A stretch of 64,000 bases of DNA, taken from assembly GCA_028289065.1 (NCBI GenBank), contig JAQGHA010000010.1, forward strand, positions 1 to 64,000, given 5' to 3'. How positions within the stretch are numbered: the stretch's first letter is position 1; each line of letters begins with the position of its first letter. This DNA comes from Candidatus Saccharimonadota bacterium (GTDB lineage Bacteria; Patescibacteriota; Saccharimonadia; Saccharimonadales; Saccharimonadaceae). This document shows, in pieces, positions 53,377 through 61,963 of the stretch. A model generated the notes under the pieces. That model was not told the origin of the DNA and did not search any database. It saw nothing but the letters and a program-made list of their open reading frames with translations. Both the position numbers and the translations under genes were made by a program.

Positions 53377-53988
53377 ATGCAAAATACTCCTATTGGTGTT
53401 GGCCCGCACCCTCAACCGTGGCCTACAGATTCTCACTTTGACAAAACATTACTAGAAAAAGGTGATGACCGCAACGTGCTTGATAAGTACCACTACTGGA
53501 AAGTAGACGCTATTAAAGCCGACCTAGATACAACCCGAGTACCACTTGAAATTGCTATCGAAAACTTGAGCCGTGATTACAACATGGGTACGATTGTTCG
53601 ATGTGCGAATGCCTTTAACATTAAGCGTGTGCATATTATTGGTCGCAAGCAATGGAACAAACGCGGCGCTATGGTGACTGACTTATATATGAATATTTTG
53701 TATCATGATGACGTTCAAGCGTTTAAAGCTATGATGGCTAAAGAAAAGCGTGAAATTATTGCTGTCGATATTGTTGAGGGTGCTGAAGAACTTTCTAAAG
53801 TTGCACTACCTGAAAGCACAGTATTGGTATTTGGCGCCGAAGGCCCCGGCTTAAGCAAAGAATTATTAAGCATCGCAACCCATACTGTAATGATCGAACA
53901 ACTCGGCTCAACCCGTTCAATAAATGTCGGTGTAGCGGCTGGTATCGCTATGTATGCCTGGGTGCAACAACACTTCTTGACCCGCTAG
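53377..53988 (+). CDS. TrmH/SpoU-family RNA methyltransferase
   Basis: 203 residues. An N-terminal extension of about 60 residues precedes a SPOUT domain with motif 1 NLSRDYNMGTIVRCANAFNI, motif 2 VLVFGAEGPGLSKELL and motif 3 EQLGSTRSINVGVAAGIAMY, all near consensus for 2'-O-ribose methylation. The GSTRSINV form of motif 3 is close to tRNA Gm18 methylases, so tRNA is the likely substrate. TATACT at 53365-53370 lies six bases before the ATG; the frame upstream of it would be untranscribed. Confidence 0.9.
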   Translation: MQNTPIGVGPHPQPWPTDSHFDKTLLEKGDDRNVLDKYHYWKVDAIKADLDTTRVPLEIAIENLSRDYNMGTIVRCANAFNIKRVHIIGRKQWNKRGAMVTDLYMNILYHDDVQAFKAMMAKEKREIIAVDIVEGAEELSKVALPESTVLVFGAEGPGLSKELLSIATHTVMIEQLGSTRSINVGVAAGIAMYAWVQQHFLTR

Positions 53989-54011
53989 ATGTAGCGTGCC
54001 ATACTTATGTT

Positions 54012-54614
54012 ATGGATGCCAATAGTAGAGAAATCGAACAGTTGTACGACCTTTTCAGGCACACTCTTCGGCCGAGCCAGGAATTACAGGCAGCGCTTGA
54101 GCCATTTAGAAAACCGAGACCGGTAAGGCCTCGGTTTTTAGTTAAATCCTTATTTGCAATTGCCCTTGACCCTTCTGATGTCCATAATTTTGATTACAAC
54201 CTAAAAATAAAAGAAGCAATTGAGACCTTTGAGGAGCATCGTCAACCATTGCAGGTTGGCAGGGATTTCTCTATACGACGATTGGCCGATGGTGCATTGA
54301 AAATATTGCTTACAACCGAGAATCATGACGAGCTTAATGACCTTATGGAGGCAACACAACAATCGTTATCGCGTAGTATCGGTGTGAGAAGTGAGAAGCC
54401 AAAGTACGACTTGTTCGTACGCATTGAACCAAGCCAGACAATTGGTCAGAACGAAATAAGAAAGCAGGGTGAACAATTTTTCAACCAACTACATAATGGT
54501 TCACGTAAATTATTCCATGTCACACCAGAAACAATAGTAAGGCGGGAGGAGTTGCACTATATGCCTATAAGCTTTTTGCCTCCCAAAGAAAAAGAACCCG
54601 AGATAATTGACTAG
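54012..54614 (+). CDS. Hypothetical protein with an internal terminator-like hairpin
   Basis: 200 residues, not recognised. Soluble, charged, mostly helical with some strand (PKYDLFVRIEPSQTIG), ending in a Pro/Lys/Glu tail. CATACT lies six bases before the ATG, predicting a leaderless message. About 100 bases into the gene there is a strong terminator-like hairpin that encodes RKPRPVRPRFLV, so expression may depend on translation. It is 42 bases upstream of hisS. Confidence 0.65.
   Translation: MDANSREIEQLYDLFRHTLRPSQELQAALEPFRKPRPVRPRFLVKSLFAIALDPSDVHNFDYNLKIKEAIETFEEHRQPLQVGRDFSIRRLADGALKILLTTENHDELNDLMEATQQSLSRSIGVRSEKPKYDLFVRIEPSQTIGQNEIRKQGEQFFNQLHNGSRKLFHVTPETIVRREELHYMPISFLPPKEKEPEIID
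54110..54139 (+). terminator. Intragenic terminator-like hairpin
   Basis: AAAACCGAG (54110-54118) pairs with CTCGGTTTT (54130-54138), with an added CC/GG inside, and the T-run is 54135-54139. It lies within the coding region of the unrecognised 200-residue protein, 98 bases after the predicted transcription start. Confidence 0.6.
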
Positions 54615-54656
54615 CCATTGCCACAAAACCACGTTCCGTGCGACAATAAAACAGAT

Positions 54657-55949
54657 ATGGCATCACTTTCTTCTCAACCCTACAAAGGCACCCGCGATTA
54701 TTATCCTGAACAAAAAAGGGTTCAGAACTATATTTTCAACACCTGGCGGACGGTTGTTGAGCGGTTTGGGTACGAAGAGTATGGCGCACCTATACTTGAA
54801 CCACTAGAAATTTACGCTGCTAAAAGTGGCCAAGAACTTGTAAATGACCAAACATATGTATTCACTGACCGTGGTGACCGTACCGTCGCCATTCGTCCTG
54901 AGATGACTCCAACAATTAGCCGCATGGTAGCGGCTCGGCGACAAGAATTGGCCTACCCGGCGCGTCTTTACTCTATCGCGAACTTCATGCGTTACGAGCG
55001 GCCTCAGCGTGGCCGCGAGCGAGAGTTTTGGCAGTTGAACGTTGATTTGTTTGGCGTTGAGGAAATTGCCGCTGATATTGAAATTATTGCTATAGCCGAT
55101 ACGATCTTACGTGAGTTCGGTGCGACCAACGACGATTATGTTATTCGCATTAACAACCGCAAATTTATTCACTTTATGATGGCGCAGTACCTAGGGCTCG
55201 ATATTGTTGCTGCCGGACAGATGACTAAACTATTTGACCGCCGTGGCAAAATAACTGAACAAGACTTCGAAGATCAAGTTCGTTTAATACTAGGCGACAA
55301 TGCTGACGAACAAATCCCTCAAATCAAACAGATTATTGATGCAAAAACAATCGACCAGTTGCCGGAACAATTACAAACCTCTACTTCAATTGATGAAATC
55401 AAAGCAGTGTTTACAGGCCTTGAGAAGCAAGGTGTAACGTCGGCTATTTTCGATGCAACCTTAATGCGTGGTTTGGATTATTACACCGGCACCGTTTTTG
55501 AGGCGTTTGATACCCACCCAGATAATAACCGCTCACTCTTTGGTGGTGGCCGTTACGACGGCTTAGTTGGCTTATTTGGTGCTGAACCATTAAGTGCGGT
55601 TGGTATGGCACCCGGCAATACAATGATTGAGAACTTTTTGAGTGTCCACAATTTACTGCCCGTAGATCGTTCGTTGACTGACATATACATTGTCGTCGTT
55701 GGGTCGGTTTTAAACGGTGCCCTAGATATTGCCGCTCAATTACGCAAAGCTGGCATCAATACGGAAGTTGATATTACTGAACGTAAACTTGATAAACAAA
55801 TCAAAACCGCCTTAAAAAAGAAAATTCCATACATTTTATTTGTGGGAGAATCTGAAGTAGAAAAAGGTGAATACACACTAAAAGAACTTGCCAGCGAAAC
55901 CGAAGAAAAGATGATTGTTCAACAAATCATAACCAAGTTTAGTAACTAA
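54657..55949 (+). CDS. hisS: Histidine-tRNA ligase
   Basis: Class II synthetase charging tRNA-His, 430 residues. The N-terminal KGTRDYYPEQ is motif-1 proximal. Motif 2 is FMRYERPQRGREREFWQLN, the histidine-binding loop is RGLDYYTGTVFE, and motif 3 lies in LFGGGRYDGLVGLFG...AVGMAPG. The C-terminal 95 residues are the anticodon-binding domain. I chose the ATG at 54657; a GACAAT box ends nine bases upstream. The open frame upstream begins with a non-ATG codon and gives no family match. Confidence 0.97.
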   Translation: MASLSSQPYKGTRDYYPEQKRVQNYIFNTWRTVVERFGYEEYGAPILEPLEIYAAKSGQELVNDQTYVFTDRGDRTVAIRPEMTPTISRMVAARRQELAYPARLYSIANFMRYERPQRGREREFWQLNVDLFGVEEIAADIEIIAIADTILREFGATNDDYVIRINNRKFIHFMMAQYLGLDIVAAGQMTKLFDRRGKITEQDFEDQVRLILGDNADEQIPQIKQIIDAKTIDQLPEQLQTSTSIDEIKAVFTGLEKQGVTSAIFDATLMRGLDYYTGTVFEAFDTHPDNNRSLFGGGRYDGLVGLFGAEPLSAVGMAPGNTMIENFLSVHNLLPVDRSLTDIYIVVVGSVLNGALDIAAQLRKAGINTEVDITERKLDKQIKTALKKKIPYILFVGESEVEKGEYTLKELASETEEKMIVQQIITKFSN

Positions 55950-55992
55950 GGCTGTTTGCTCGCTCACGTCACCTCTGTTATACTTAATAGAT

Positions 55993-57303
55993 ATGAAGAC
56001 GACTGTAAAAAACCTATCTGAGACCAAAGTACAAGTTACTATTTCTGTTGGAGCGAGCGAACTTGCTGATGCTGAAAAAGTAGCCCTCGTAAAATTAAGT
56101 AATACTGTGAAAGTTCCAGGTTTCCGTAAAGGGAAAGTACCCGCCAGCGTAGCTGCAAAACACATCGATCCACAAGCTCTTCAAGAACAGCTAATGGACG
56201 ATGCAATTAGCAAGGCCGTAGCTGAATCTTTTATCGCTGAAAAAATTCAAGCTCTTGAACGCCCAACTGTTGATATTAAAAAATACGTTCCTGGTGACAT
56301 GCTAGAATTCGTTGCTGAAGTTGAAGTGCTTCCAGCGGTGAAATTAGGCGATTACAAAAAGCTAACCGCAAAAGCTGCTAAGGTGGCGGTATCAGCTAAA
56401 GAAGTTGATGAAGTTCTTGAACGTATGCGCACCGGCTTGGCTGAAAAGAAGGACGTCACGCGTGCTGCTAAAAACGATGACGAAACCTTAATTGATTTCG
56501 TCGGTAAAAAAGACGGTGTCGCTTTCGATGGTGGAACAGGTACAGACTACACCCTAAAGCTTGGTTCAAACCAATTTATTCCTGGGTTTGAAGAAGCAAT
56601 AGTTGGCCACAAAGCCGGCGAAGAATTCGATATCGATCTATCATTTCCTGATGATTACCACGCCAAAGACTTGGCTGGAGAAAAAGTTATCTTTACGGTC
56701 ACGTTAAAAAAAGTAACTGCAGCAGAACTTCCAGAAATTGATGATGAACTGGCTAAAAAAGCTGGTCCATTTGAAAACCTGGCTGAACTGAAAGATGACA
56801 TTAAGCGTGAAATCACCGCTCAAAAAGAAAAAGAATCCGGCGAGAAACTTCGCGATGATTTAATTTCAGAATTAATCGAGAAAAGTACTGTACCAGTACC
56901 TGAACTTCTTGTTCAGGACCAAATGCGTTCGATTGAACAAGATTTTGCCCAAAACCTTACTTACCGCGGCTTGGATATCGACACTTACTTAACTGCCAAC
57001 GGTTTTCCGAATGAAGAAGAATGGCGCGAGAAAGAAGTTAAACCAGCCGCTGAACGTCGTACTCAAGCAAGTATGATACTTGCAGAGTTAAGTAAGGTTG
57101 AGAAAGTGACTGCAACTGACGAAGAAATTGACGAGCACGTTGCTATTCATCGCCAACAATATGAAAAGAACCCTGAAACATTGAAGCAATTCGACACTCC
57201 AGAAGTTCGACGCGATATAGGAAACCACTACATCACTGAAAAAACTATCGAGCGATTAGTTGAACTCAATGGTGGAGCTGCAGCCACAGGCCACAGCCAC
57301 TAA
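55993..57303 (+). CDS. tig: Trigger factor (ribosome-associated chaperone)
   Basis: Binds at the ribosome exit tunnel and shields nascent chains; 436 residues, normal. The ribosome-binding signature GFRKGKVP is at 43-50. The FKBP-like isomerase domain spans about 155-240 (FVGKKDGVAFDGGTGTDYTLKLGSN), and the helical C-terminal cradle follows. It ends in a His-containing GHSH. TATACT ends eight bases before the ATG. Its position upstream of clpP is a common bacterial arrangement (tig-clpP-clpX), but here an unknown small gene stands where clpX would be. Confidence 0.97.
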   Translation: MKTTVKNLSETKVQVTISVGASELADAEKVALVKLSNTVKVPGFRKGKVPASVAAKHIDPQALQEQLMDDAISKAVAESFIAEKIQALERPTVDIKKYVPGDMLEFVAEVEVLPAVKLGDYKKLTAKAAKVAVSAKEVDEVLERMRTGLAEKKDVTRAAKNDDETLIDFVGKKDGVAFDGGTGTDYTLKLGSNQFIPGFEEAIVGHKAGEEFDIDLSFPDDYHAKDLAGEKVIFTVTLKKVTAAELPEIDDELAKKAGPFENLAELKDDIKREITAQKEKESGEKLRDDLISELIEKSTVPVPELLVQDQMRSIEQDFAQNLTYRGLDIDTYLTANGFPNEEEWREKEVKPAAERRTQASMILAELSKVEKVTATDEEIDEHVAIHRQQYEKNPETLKQFDTPEVRRDIGNHYITEKTIERLVELNGGAAATGHSH

Positions 57304-57323
57304 CAGATCAAAATAATATTAAA

Positions 57324-57350
57324 TTAGCACTCACTTGCATCGAGTGCTAA
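57324..57350 (+). promoter_or_regulatory. CIRCE operator of clpP
   Basis: A perfect TTAGCACTC-N9-GAGTGCTAA. The spacer holds the -35 box TTGCAT (57335-57340), 17 bases from the -10 box TATAAT (57358-57363). The spacer differs from that of the clpC copy in a single base. Confidence 0.95.
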
Positions 57351-57386
57351 TTTTATTTATAATGGAAATATAAATGAGGGAAAAAT

Positions 57387-57983
57387 ATGAATAAACCACA
57401 TGGATATCTTGTTCCAACTGTAATCGAGCGGAGTAGTGACGGCGAACGTGCCTTTGATATTTACTCGCGTTTACTAAAAGACCGCATCATCTTTTTGGGT
57501 GAAGAGGTAAATGAGCACACTGCTAACATTGTTGTCGCACAATTGCTGTACCTTTCCTATGAAGACCCAAAAGCGGATATTAAACTATATATTAATAGCC
57601 CAGGCGGAAGCGTCTACGATGGCTTAGGTATTTATGACACTATTCAGTCAATTGCTCCCGATGTTCAAACCATTGGTATTGGGCTACAAGCTAGTATGGG
57701 TGCCTTTTTATTGTCGAGTGGAACAAAAGGTAAACGCTACGCGCTACCAAACAGCCGTATTATGATTCACCAGCCATCTAGCGGTACGTCGGGAAAAATT
57801 ACTGACCAAGAAATTACACTTCGTGAAGGTCTCTTTCTTAAGCAGCGTCTCAACGAGATTCTAGCTAAGAACACTGGTCAAAAACTTGCAAAAGTAGAAA
57901 AAGACGCCGACCGCGATTTTTGGATGAGCGCTGAAGAAGCTAAGAAGTACGGTTTAATTGACGAGATAGTTGATAAAGCCTAA
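57387..57983 (+). CDS. clpP: ATP-dependent Clp protease proteolytic subunit
   Basis: The serine protease chamber used with ClpC; 198 residues. The catalytic triad is Ser103 in [12 protein letters not shown], His128 in IMIHQPSSG and the Asp in [11 protein letters not shown] near 178. GAGGGA six bases before the ATG is the ribosome site. The predicted transcript has only a short leader after the CIRCE-controlled promoter. The stop shares one base with the next start, so the downstream small protein is co-translated. This is the only clpP in the window. Confidence 0.97.
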   Translation: MNKPHGYLVPTVIERSSDGERAFDIYSRLLKDRIIFLGEEVNEHTANIVVAQLLYLSYEDPKADIKLYINSPGGSVYDGLGIYDTIQSIAPDVQTIGIGLQASMGAFLLSSGTKGKRYALPNSRIMIHQPSSGTSGKITDQEITLREGLFLKQRLNEILAKNTGQKLAKVEKDADRDFWMSAEEAKKYGLIDEIVDKA

Positions 57984-58327
57984 TGGCTAAGAAGCCTGAA
58001 CTACCTGGTGTAGAACTAGAATACGTACTAAAAGGTCAAAATCGTCAGTCAAGTACTTTGTTTGTTTTAGCGGGTAATAAATATGCGGAATCGCGTGATG
58101 ATGTTGAAGCTTTTGAAACCCAAATTTTGCCGCGAAAGAGAACACTATCAGTTAAATTTGGTCGCAAAGTACTCGAAAAAACATTTTCTCACGCCGCGAT
58201 TGAGCATGAAGCCGATGAAATGCGCGAGGAAATTGAAGAACTCATTAGCTTAATGGGCGCTGGTGGCGTATTAGCGAATGCCTTTGCGGGTATACACCTT
58301 TCAGGTCCAATTCCTGAACAAGAATAA
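57983..58327 (+). CDS. Small protein translationally coupled to clpP, unknown
   Basis: 114 residues, not recognised. Soluble: a basic N-terminal half with beta-strand character (LEYVLKGQNRQSSTLFVLAGNKY, KRTLSVKFGRKVLEK), an acidic helix (EHEADEMREEIEELI), and a Gly/Ala-rich end. It starts on the last base of the clpP stop, so production is tied to ClpP and to CIRCE control. A ClpP or ClpC accessory role is possible, by position alone. Confidence 0.7.
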   Translation: MAKKPELPGVELEYVLKGQNRQSSTLFVLAGNKYAESRDDVEAFETQILPRKRTLSVKFGRKVLEKTFSHAAIEHEADEMREEIEELISLMGAGGVLANAFAGIHLSGPIPEQE

Positions 58328-58351
58328 CAACAAAAATTACCCATTTAACCC

Positions 58352-58380
58352 TTGCTTAATTCTTAAAAGGCGTGCATAAT
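58352..58380 (+). promoter_or_regulatory. Promoter of rpoBC
   Basis: -35 TTGCTT (58352-58357), 17-base spacer, -10 CATAAT (58375-58380). Transcription would start near 58387, leaving a leader of about 216 bases before rpoB, by far the longest in the window. Confidence 0.65.
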
Positions 58381-58386
58381 GAGTAC

Positions 58387-58602
58387 TAAGAAGTAGTGTA
58401 GCCCTGGGTATCTATGTCTTAAAACGAATTGGCAGTTTCGTTTAAGGCCCCAGAGGTTAAGGGAATCTTCGGCGCCAAAGAAACCCCTTATAGAACAATT
58501 CAGCGAGTGTAATACCAGGTTATTCTGGCATTAACCACGTCGGGTAGTTCTATATCGTTCCGTATATTAAACCCAATCCTAAATGCGAGGACAATATAGC
58601 TT
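58387..58602 (+). ncRNA. Structured leader RNA of rpoBC
   Basis: Four to five helices can be paired by hand. Stem A: CCCTGGG (58402-58408) with CCCAGAGG (58449-58456), enclosing stem B: 58418-58428 with 58437-58446, ten pairs, one bulge. Stem C: TAAGGG (58458-58463) with CCCTTA (58485-58490), holding a small TCTT/AAGA hairpin. Stem D: TAGAAC (58491-58496) with GTTCTA (58547-58552), enclosing stem E: GTGTAAT-CCAG (58507-58518) with CTGG-ATTA-CAC (58525-58538). It does not resemble tmRNA, RNase P RNA, SRP RNA, 6S RNA or 5S rRNA. It may be a cis-regulator of RNA polymerase synthesis. Confidence 0.6.
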
Positions 58603-61600
58603 ATGGCTAAAGTAACACCGAACACAAAGCGTGTCTTTTTCACAAAAGACGATACAGCGCTCGAAATACCAAACTTAATTCAGCACCAACGCGAAAGTTG
58701 GAAAGAATTTGTCGAGACTGGTCTCGGTGAAATTTTTGCAGAGCTTAACCCAATCGATGACTACACCGGCCAAAAGCTGGCTCTTCGTTTTGGTAAGTAC
58801 GCTTTCCAAGACCCTAAGACATCTGAAATTGATGCCAAAGAAAACAACCTTACCTTTGATGCTCCACTTCATGCTACGGTTGAACTTACAAACAAAGTAA
58901 CTGGTGAAGTAAAAGAACAAGAAATCTATCTTGGTGACTACCCATGGATGACCGACCGCGGTACATTCATTATTAACGGTACCGAACGTGTAGTCGTATC
59001 TCAACTTATTCGTAGTGCTGGTGTATTCTTTACTGCCGACCGACTTGCTACTCGCAACAACTATGGTGCGAAACTAATTCCTGGCCGTGGTGCTTGGCTT
59101 GAATTTGAAACCGCTACTAACGGTGCTATTTACGTTAAAATTGACCGACGTCGCAAACTGCCTGTTACGACATTGTTCCGTGCCCTTGGGTACAACAAAA
59201 CTACCGAAATCAAAGCTCTTTTCGAAGATGTTGATACTGGTGAAGTAAAATACCTTGATGCTACTTTGGAAAAAGATCCAGCACGCGGTACAAACGAAGC
59301 TTTGATTGAAGTGTACCGTCGTCTTCGTCCAGGTGACCTTGCAACCGTTGATAACGCTCGTTCAATGATCGAACGTATGTTCTTCGACTTCAAACGATTC
59401 GACTACAGCCGTGTTGGACGCTACAAGCTTAACCAACGTCTTGGCCTTGAACTGCCTAACGTAACTGAAAACCGTGTTTTCCAAGTAAGTGACTTAATTG
59501 CTATCGTTAAGGAAATTATTCGCCTTAATAACAGCCAAGAACTTGCCGACGACATCGACGCCCTTTCAAACCGTCGCGTTAAATTAGTCGGTGAGCTTGT
59601 TGCTCGTCAATTCCGTGTTGGTATGCTTCGTATGCAACGAAACGCTATGGACCGTATGAGCATGAGCGACCTTGAAACTGTTAGCCCATCTCAACTTATT
59701 AACGCCCGTCCAGTTGTTGCAGCTGTTCGTGAATTCTTCGCGAGTTCACAACTTTCACAACTTATGGATGAAACAAACCCACTTGCTGAGCTTGCTCACA
59801 AGCGACGCCTTAGCTCAATGGGTCCTGGTGGTCTAAGCCGCGAACGTGCCGGTTTCGACGTACGTGACGCTCACCCTACTCACTATGGCCGCCTTTGTGC
59901 TGTAGAGACACCAGAAGGTGCCAACATTGGTTTGGTGCTTAACCTTGGTACATACGCTAAGATTAACGAATATGGTTTCATTGAAACCCCTTACCTTAAG
60001 GTAGAAAACGGTAAAGTAACCGACAAAGTTGTATACCTCGACGCTTCACAAGAAGCAGTTGAAGTTATTGCGGATGCTGGTGTTAACTTAAATGACGACG
60101 GTACTTTCGCTGACGAACGTGTGTCTGCTCGTAACGGTCTACTCCCAGAGCAAGTTGACGTTGAAGAAGTTACTTACATGGACGCTGCTCACAAGCAAAT
60201 CCTTGGTTCAACAGCAGCCTTGGTGCCATTTGTAGAAAAGAACCGTGTTGACCGTTCGTTGATGGCCGCAAGCATGCAGAAGCAGGCTGTGCCACTGCTT
60301 CAACCAGAAGCCCCAACAGTTGGTACGGGTATTGAGTCAGTTATTGCTCAAAACACTAGCCAATTAGTCGTTGCTGAAGGTGATGGTGAAGTTACACGTG
60401 CTGATGGTGACGAAGTAGTCGTTAAATACAAAGACGGTACTAAGTCATACAAGCCAGTTCACTTTACTAAATCAAACGATGACCGTTCGATTAACCAAAA
60501 AGTTTGCGTAAACCGCGGCGATAAGGTTAAAGTAGGCGACATCCTTATTGAAGGTGCATCAATTGCTGATGGTGAAATCGCCCTAGGTAAAGACCTTCTT
60601 GTAGCTTTCATGCCATGGTCTGGTTACAACATGGACGACGCGATTGTCCTAAGTCGACGCCTTGTACAAGACGATACTCTTACAAGTGTAAACATTAAAG
60701 ATTACACAGTAGAAGTTCGTGAAACGAAGCTAGGTCCAGAAATCGTTACACGCGACATTCCAAATGTATCTGAAGAATCACTTCGTCACCTCGACGAAAA
60801 CGGTATCGTTCAACTTGGTTCTGAAGTTAAAGCCGGAGATGTACTGGTTGGTAAAATTACACCTAAGGGTGAACAAGAACTTTCAAGTGAAGAACGTTTG
60901 CTTCGTGCAATCTTCGGTGAAAAAGCTAAGGACGTTCGTGATACTTCACAACGTATGAACAACGCTGGTGGTGGTAAAGTTGTTGGTGTTAAGATCTTCA
61001 GCCGTGAAAACGGTCACGAACTTAAAGCCGGCGTACTTATGCAAATCCAAATCTTTGTTGCCCAACTCCGAAAAATCTCAGTCGGTGACAAGCTGGCTGG
61101 ACGTCACGGTAACAAGGGTGTTGTGGCTCGTATCCTTCCTATGGAAGATATGCCATTCATGGAAGACGGTACTCCTGTAGATGTCGTCTTGAACCCACTT
61201 GGTGTGCCATCTCGTATGAACATCGGTCAGTTGTTTGAAACTCACCTTGGTATGGCAGCTCGCGCACTTGGTTACAAGGTTGCTACGCCTCCATTCAACG
61301 GTGTGTCAGACGAAGATATTTCAAACGAACTTGAAAAAGCTGGTTTTGCCCGCGACGGTAAAAGCCAACTATTTGACGGCCGTAACGGTGAACCGTTCGA
61401 AGAACGAACAACTGTTGGTGTCATGCACATGTTGAAGCTTCACCACATGGTAAGCGACAAGATTCACGCCCGTTCAACTGGTCCATACACTATGGTGACT
61501 CAACAGCCACTTGGTGGTAAGGCTCAAAACGGTGGTCAGCGATTCGGAGAGATGGAAGTCTGGGCTCTTGAAGCTTACGGTGCTGCCGCAACTCTTCAAG

Positions 61601-61962
61601 AAATGCTTACCATTAAGTCTGACGACGTGTACGGACGTGCCAAAGCCTACGAATCAATCATTAAAGACGAACCAATTGTTGGTCCTAAGCTACCTGAATC
61701 ATTCAACGTGCTTGTTAAGGAACTTCAAGGTCTTGGTCTACGTGTTGATTTAATGGACGAATCTGAAGATGCTGTTATCGACGCTGAACAAGTTATCGGT
61801 AGTGTAATCAACGGTCAACCAATTGCTGCCTCATTGGTACATGGTGACGATGACGATGCGATCATTCTTGACGAAGCTGATGAAGAAATGACAGACCTAG
61901 AAGAAGATGGTATGACTATCCAAGATATTGATGAAATAGAACAAATTAAGGAGGAAGCGTAA
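58603..61962 (+). CDS. rpoB: RNA polymerase beta subunit
   Basis: 1119 residues, shorter than in E. coli (1342) and near the minimal bacterial form. The rifampicin-pocket region begins near residue 380 (SSQLSQLMDETNPLAEL, KRRLSSMGPGGLSRERAGF): most contact positions are standard, with Leu at the site of E. coli Phe514. Other universal parts are HPTHYGRLCAVETPEGANIGL, GYNMDDAIVLSRRL, KISVGDKLAGRHGNKGV and the C-terminal GGQRFGEMEVWALEAYGA. A GAGGA lies before the ATG. The stop is one base before rpoC. Confidence 0.98.
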   Translation: MAKVTPNTKRVFFTKDDTALEIPNLIQHQRESWKEFVETGLGEIFAELNPIDDYTGQKLALRFGKYAFQDPKTSEIDAKENNLTFDAPLHATVELTNKVTGEVKEQEIYLGDYPWMTDRGTFIINGTERVVVSQLIRSAGVFFTADRLATRNNYGAKLIPGRGAWLEFETATNGAIYVKIDRRRKLPVTTLFRALGYNKTTEIKALFEDVDTGEVKYLDATLEKDPARGTNEALIEVYRRLRPGDLATVDNARSMIERMFFDFKRFDYSRVGRYKLNQRLGLELPNVTENRVFQVSDLIAIVKEIIRLNNSQELADDIDALSNRRVKLVGELVARQFRVGMLRMQRNAMDRMSMSDLETVSPSQLINARPVVAAVREFFASSQLSQLMDETNPLAELAHKRRLSSMGPGGLSRERAGFDVRDAHPTHYGRLCAVETPEGANIGLVLNLGTYAKINEYGFIETPYLKVENGKVTDKVVYLDASQEAVEVIADAGVNLNDDGTFADERVSARNGLLPEQVDVEEVTYMDAAHKQILGSTAALVPFVEKNRVDRSLMAASMQKQAVPLLQPEAPTVGTGIESVIAQNTSQLVVAEGDGEVTRADGDEVVVKYKDGTKSYKPVHFTKSNDDRSINQKVCVNRGDKVKVGDILIEGASIADGEIALGKDLLVAFMPWSGYNMDDAIVLSRRLVQDDTLTSVNIKDYTVEVRETKLGPEIVTRDIPNVSEESLRHLDENGIVQLGSEVKAGDVLVGKITPKGEQELSSEERLLRAIFGEKAKDVRDTSQRMNNAGGGKVVGVKIFSRENGHELKAGVLMQIQIFVAQLRKISVGDKLAGRHGNKGVVARILPMEDMPFMEDGTPVDVVLNPLGVPSRMNIGQLFETHLGMAARALGYKVATPPFNGVSDEDISNELEKAGFARDGKSQLFDGRNGEPFEERTTVGVMHMLKLHHMVSDKIHARSTGPYTMVTQQPLGGKAQNGGQRFGEMEVWALEAYGAAATLQEMLTIKSDDVYGRAKAYESIIKDEPIVGPKLPESFNVLVKELQGLGLRVDLMDESEDAVIDAEQVIGSVINGQPIAASLVHGDDDDAIILDEADEEMTDLEEDGMTIQDIDEIEQIKEEA

Positions 61963-61963
61963 T

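Noticed and set aside
60764-61753. Several plus-strand open frames inside rpoB
   Set aside because: They are in a different frame of a highly conserved gene and show no ribosome sites or family features.
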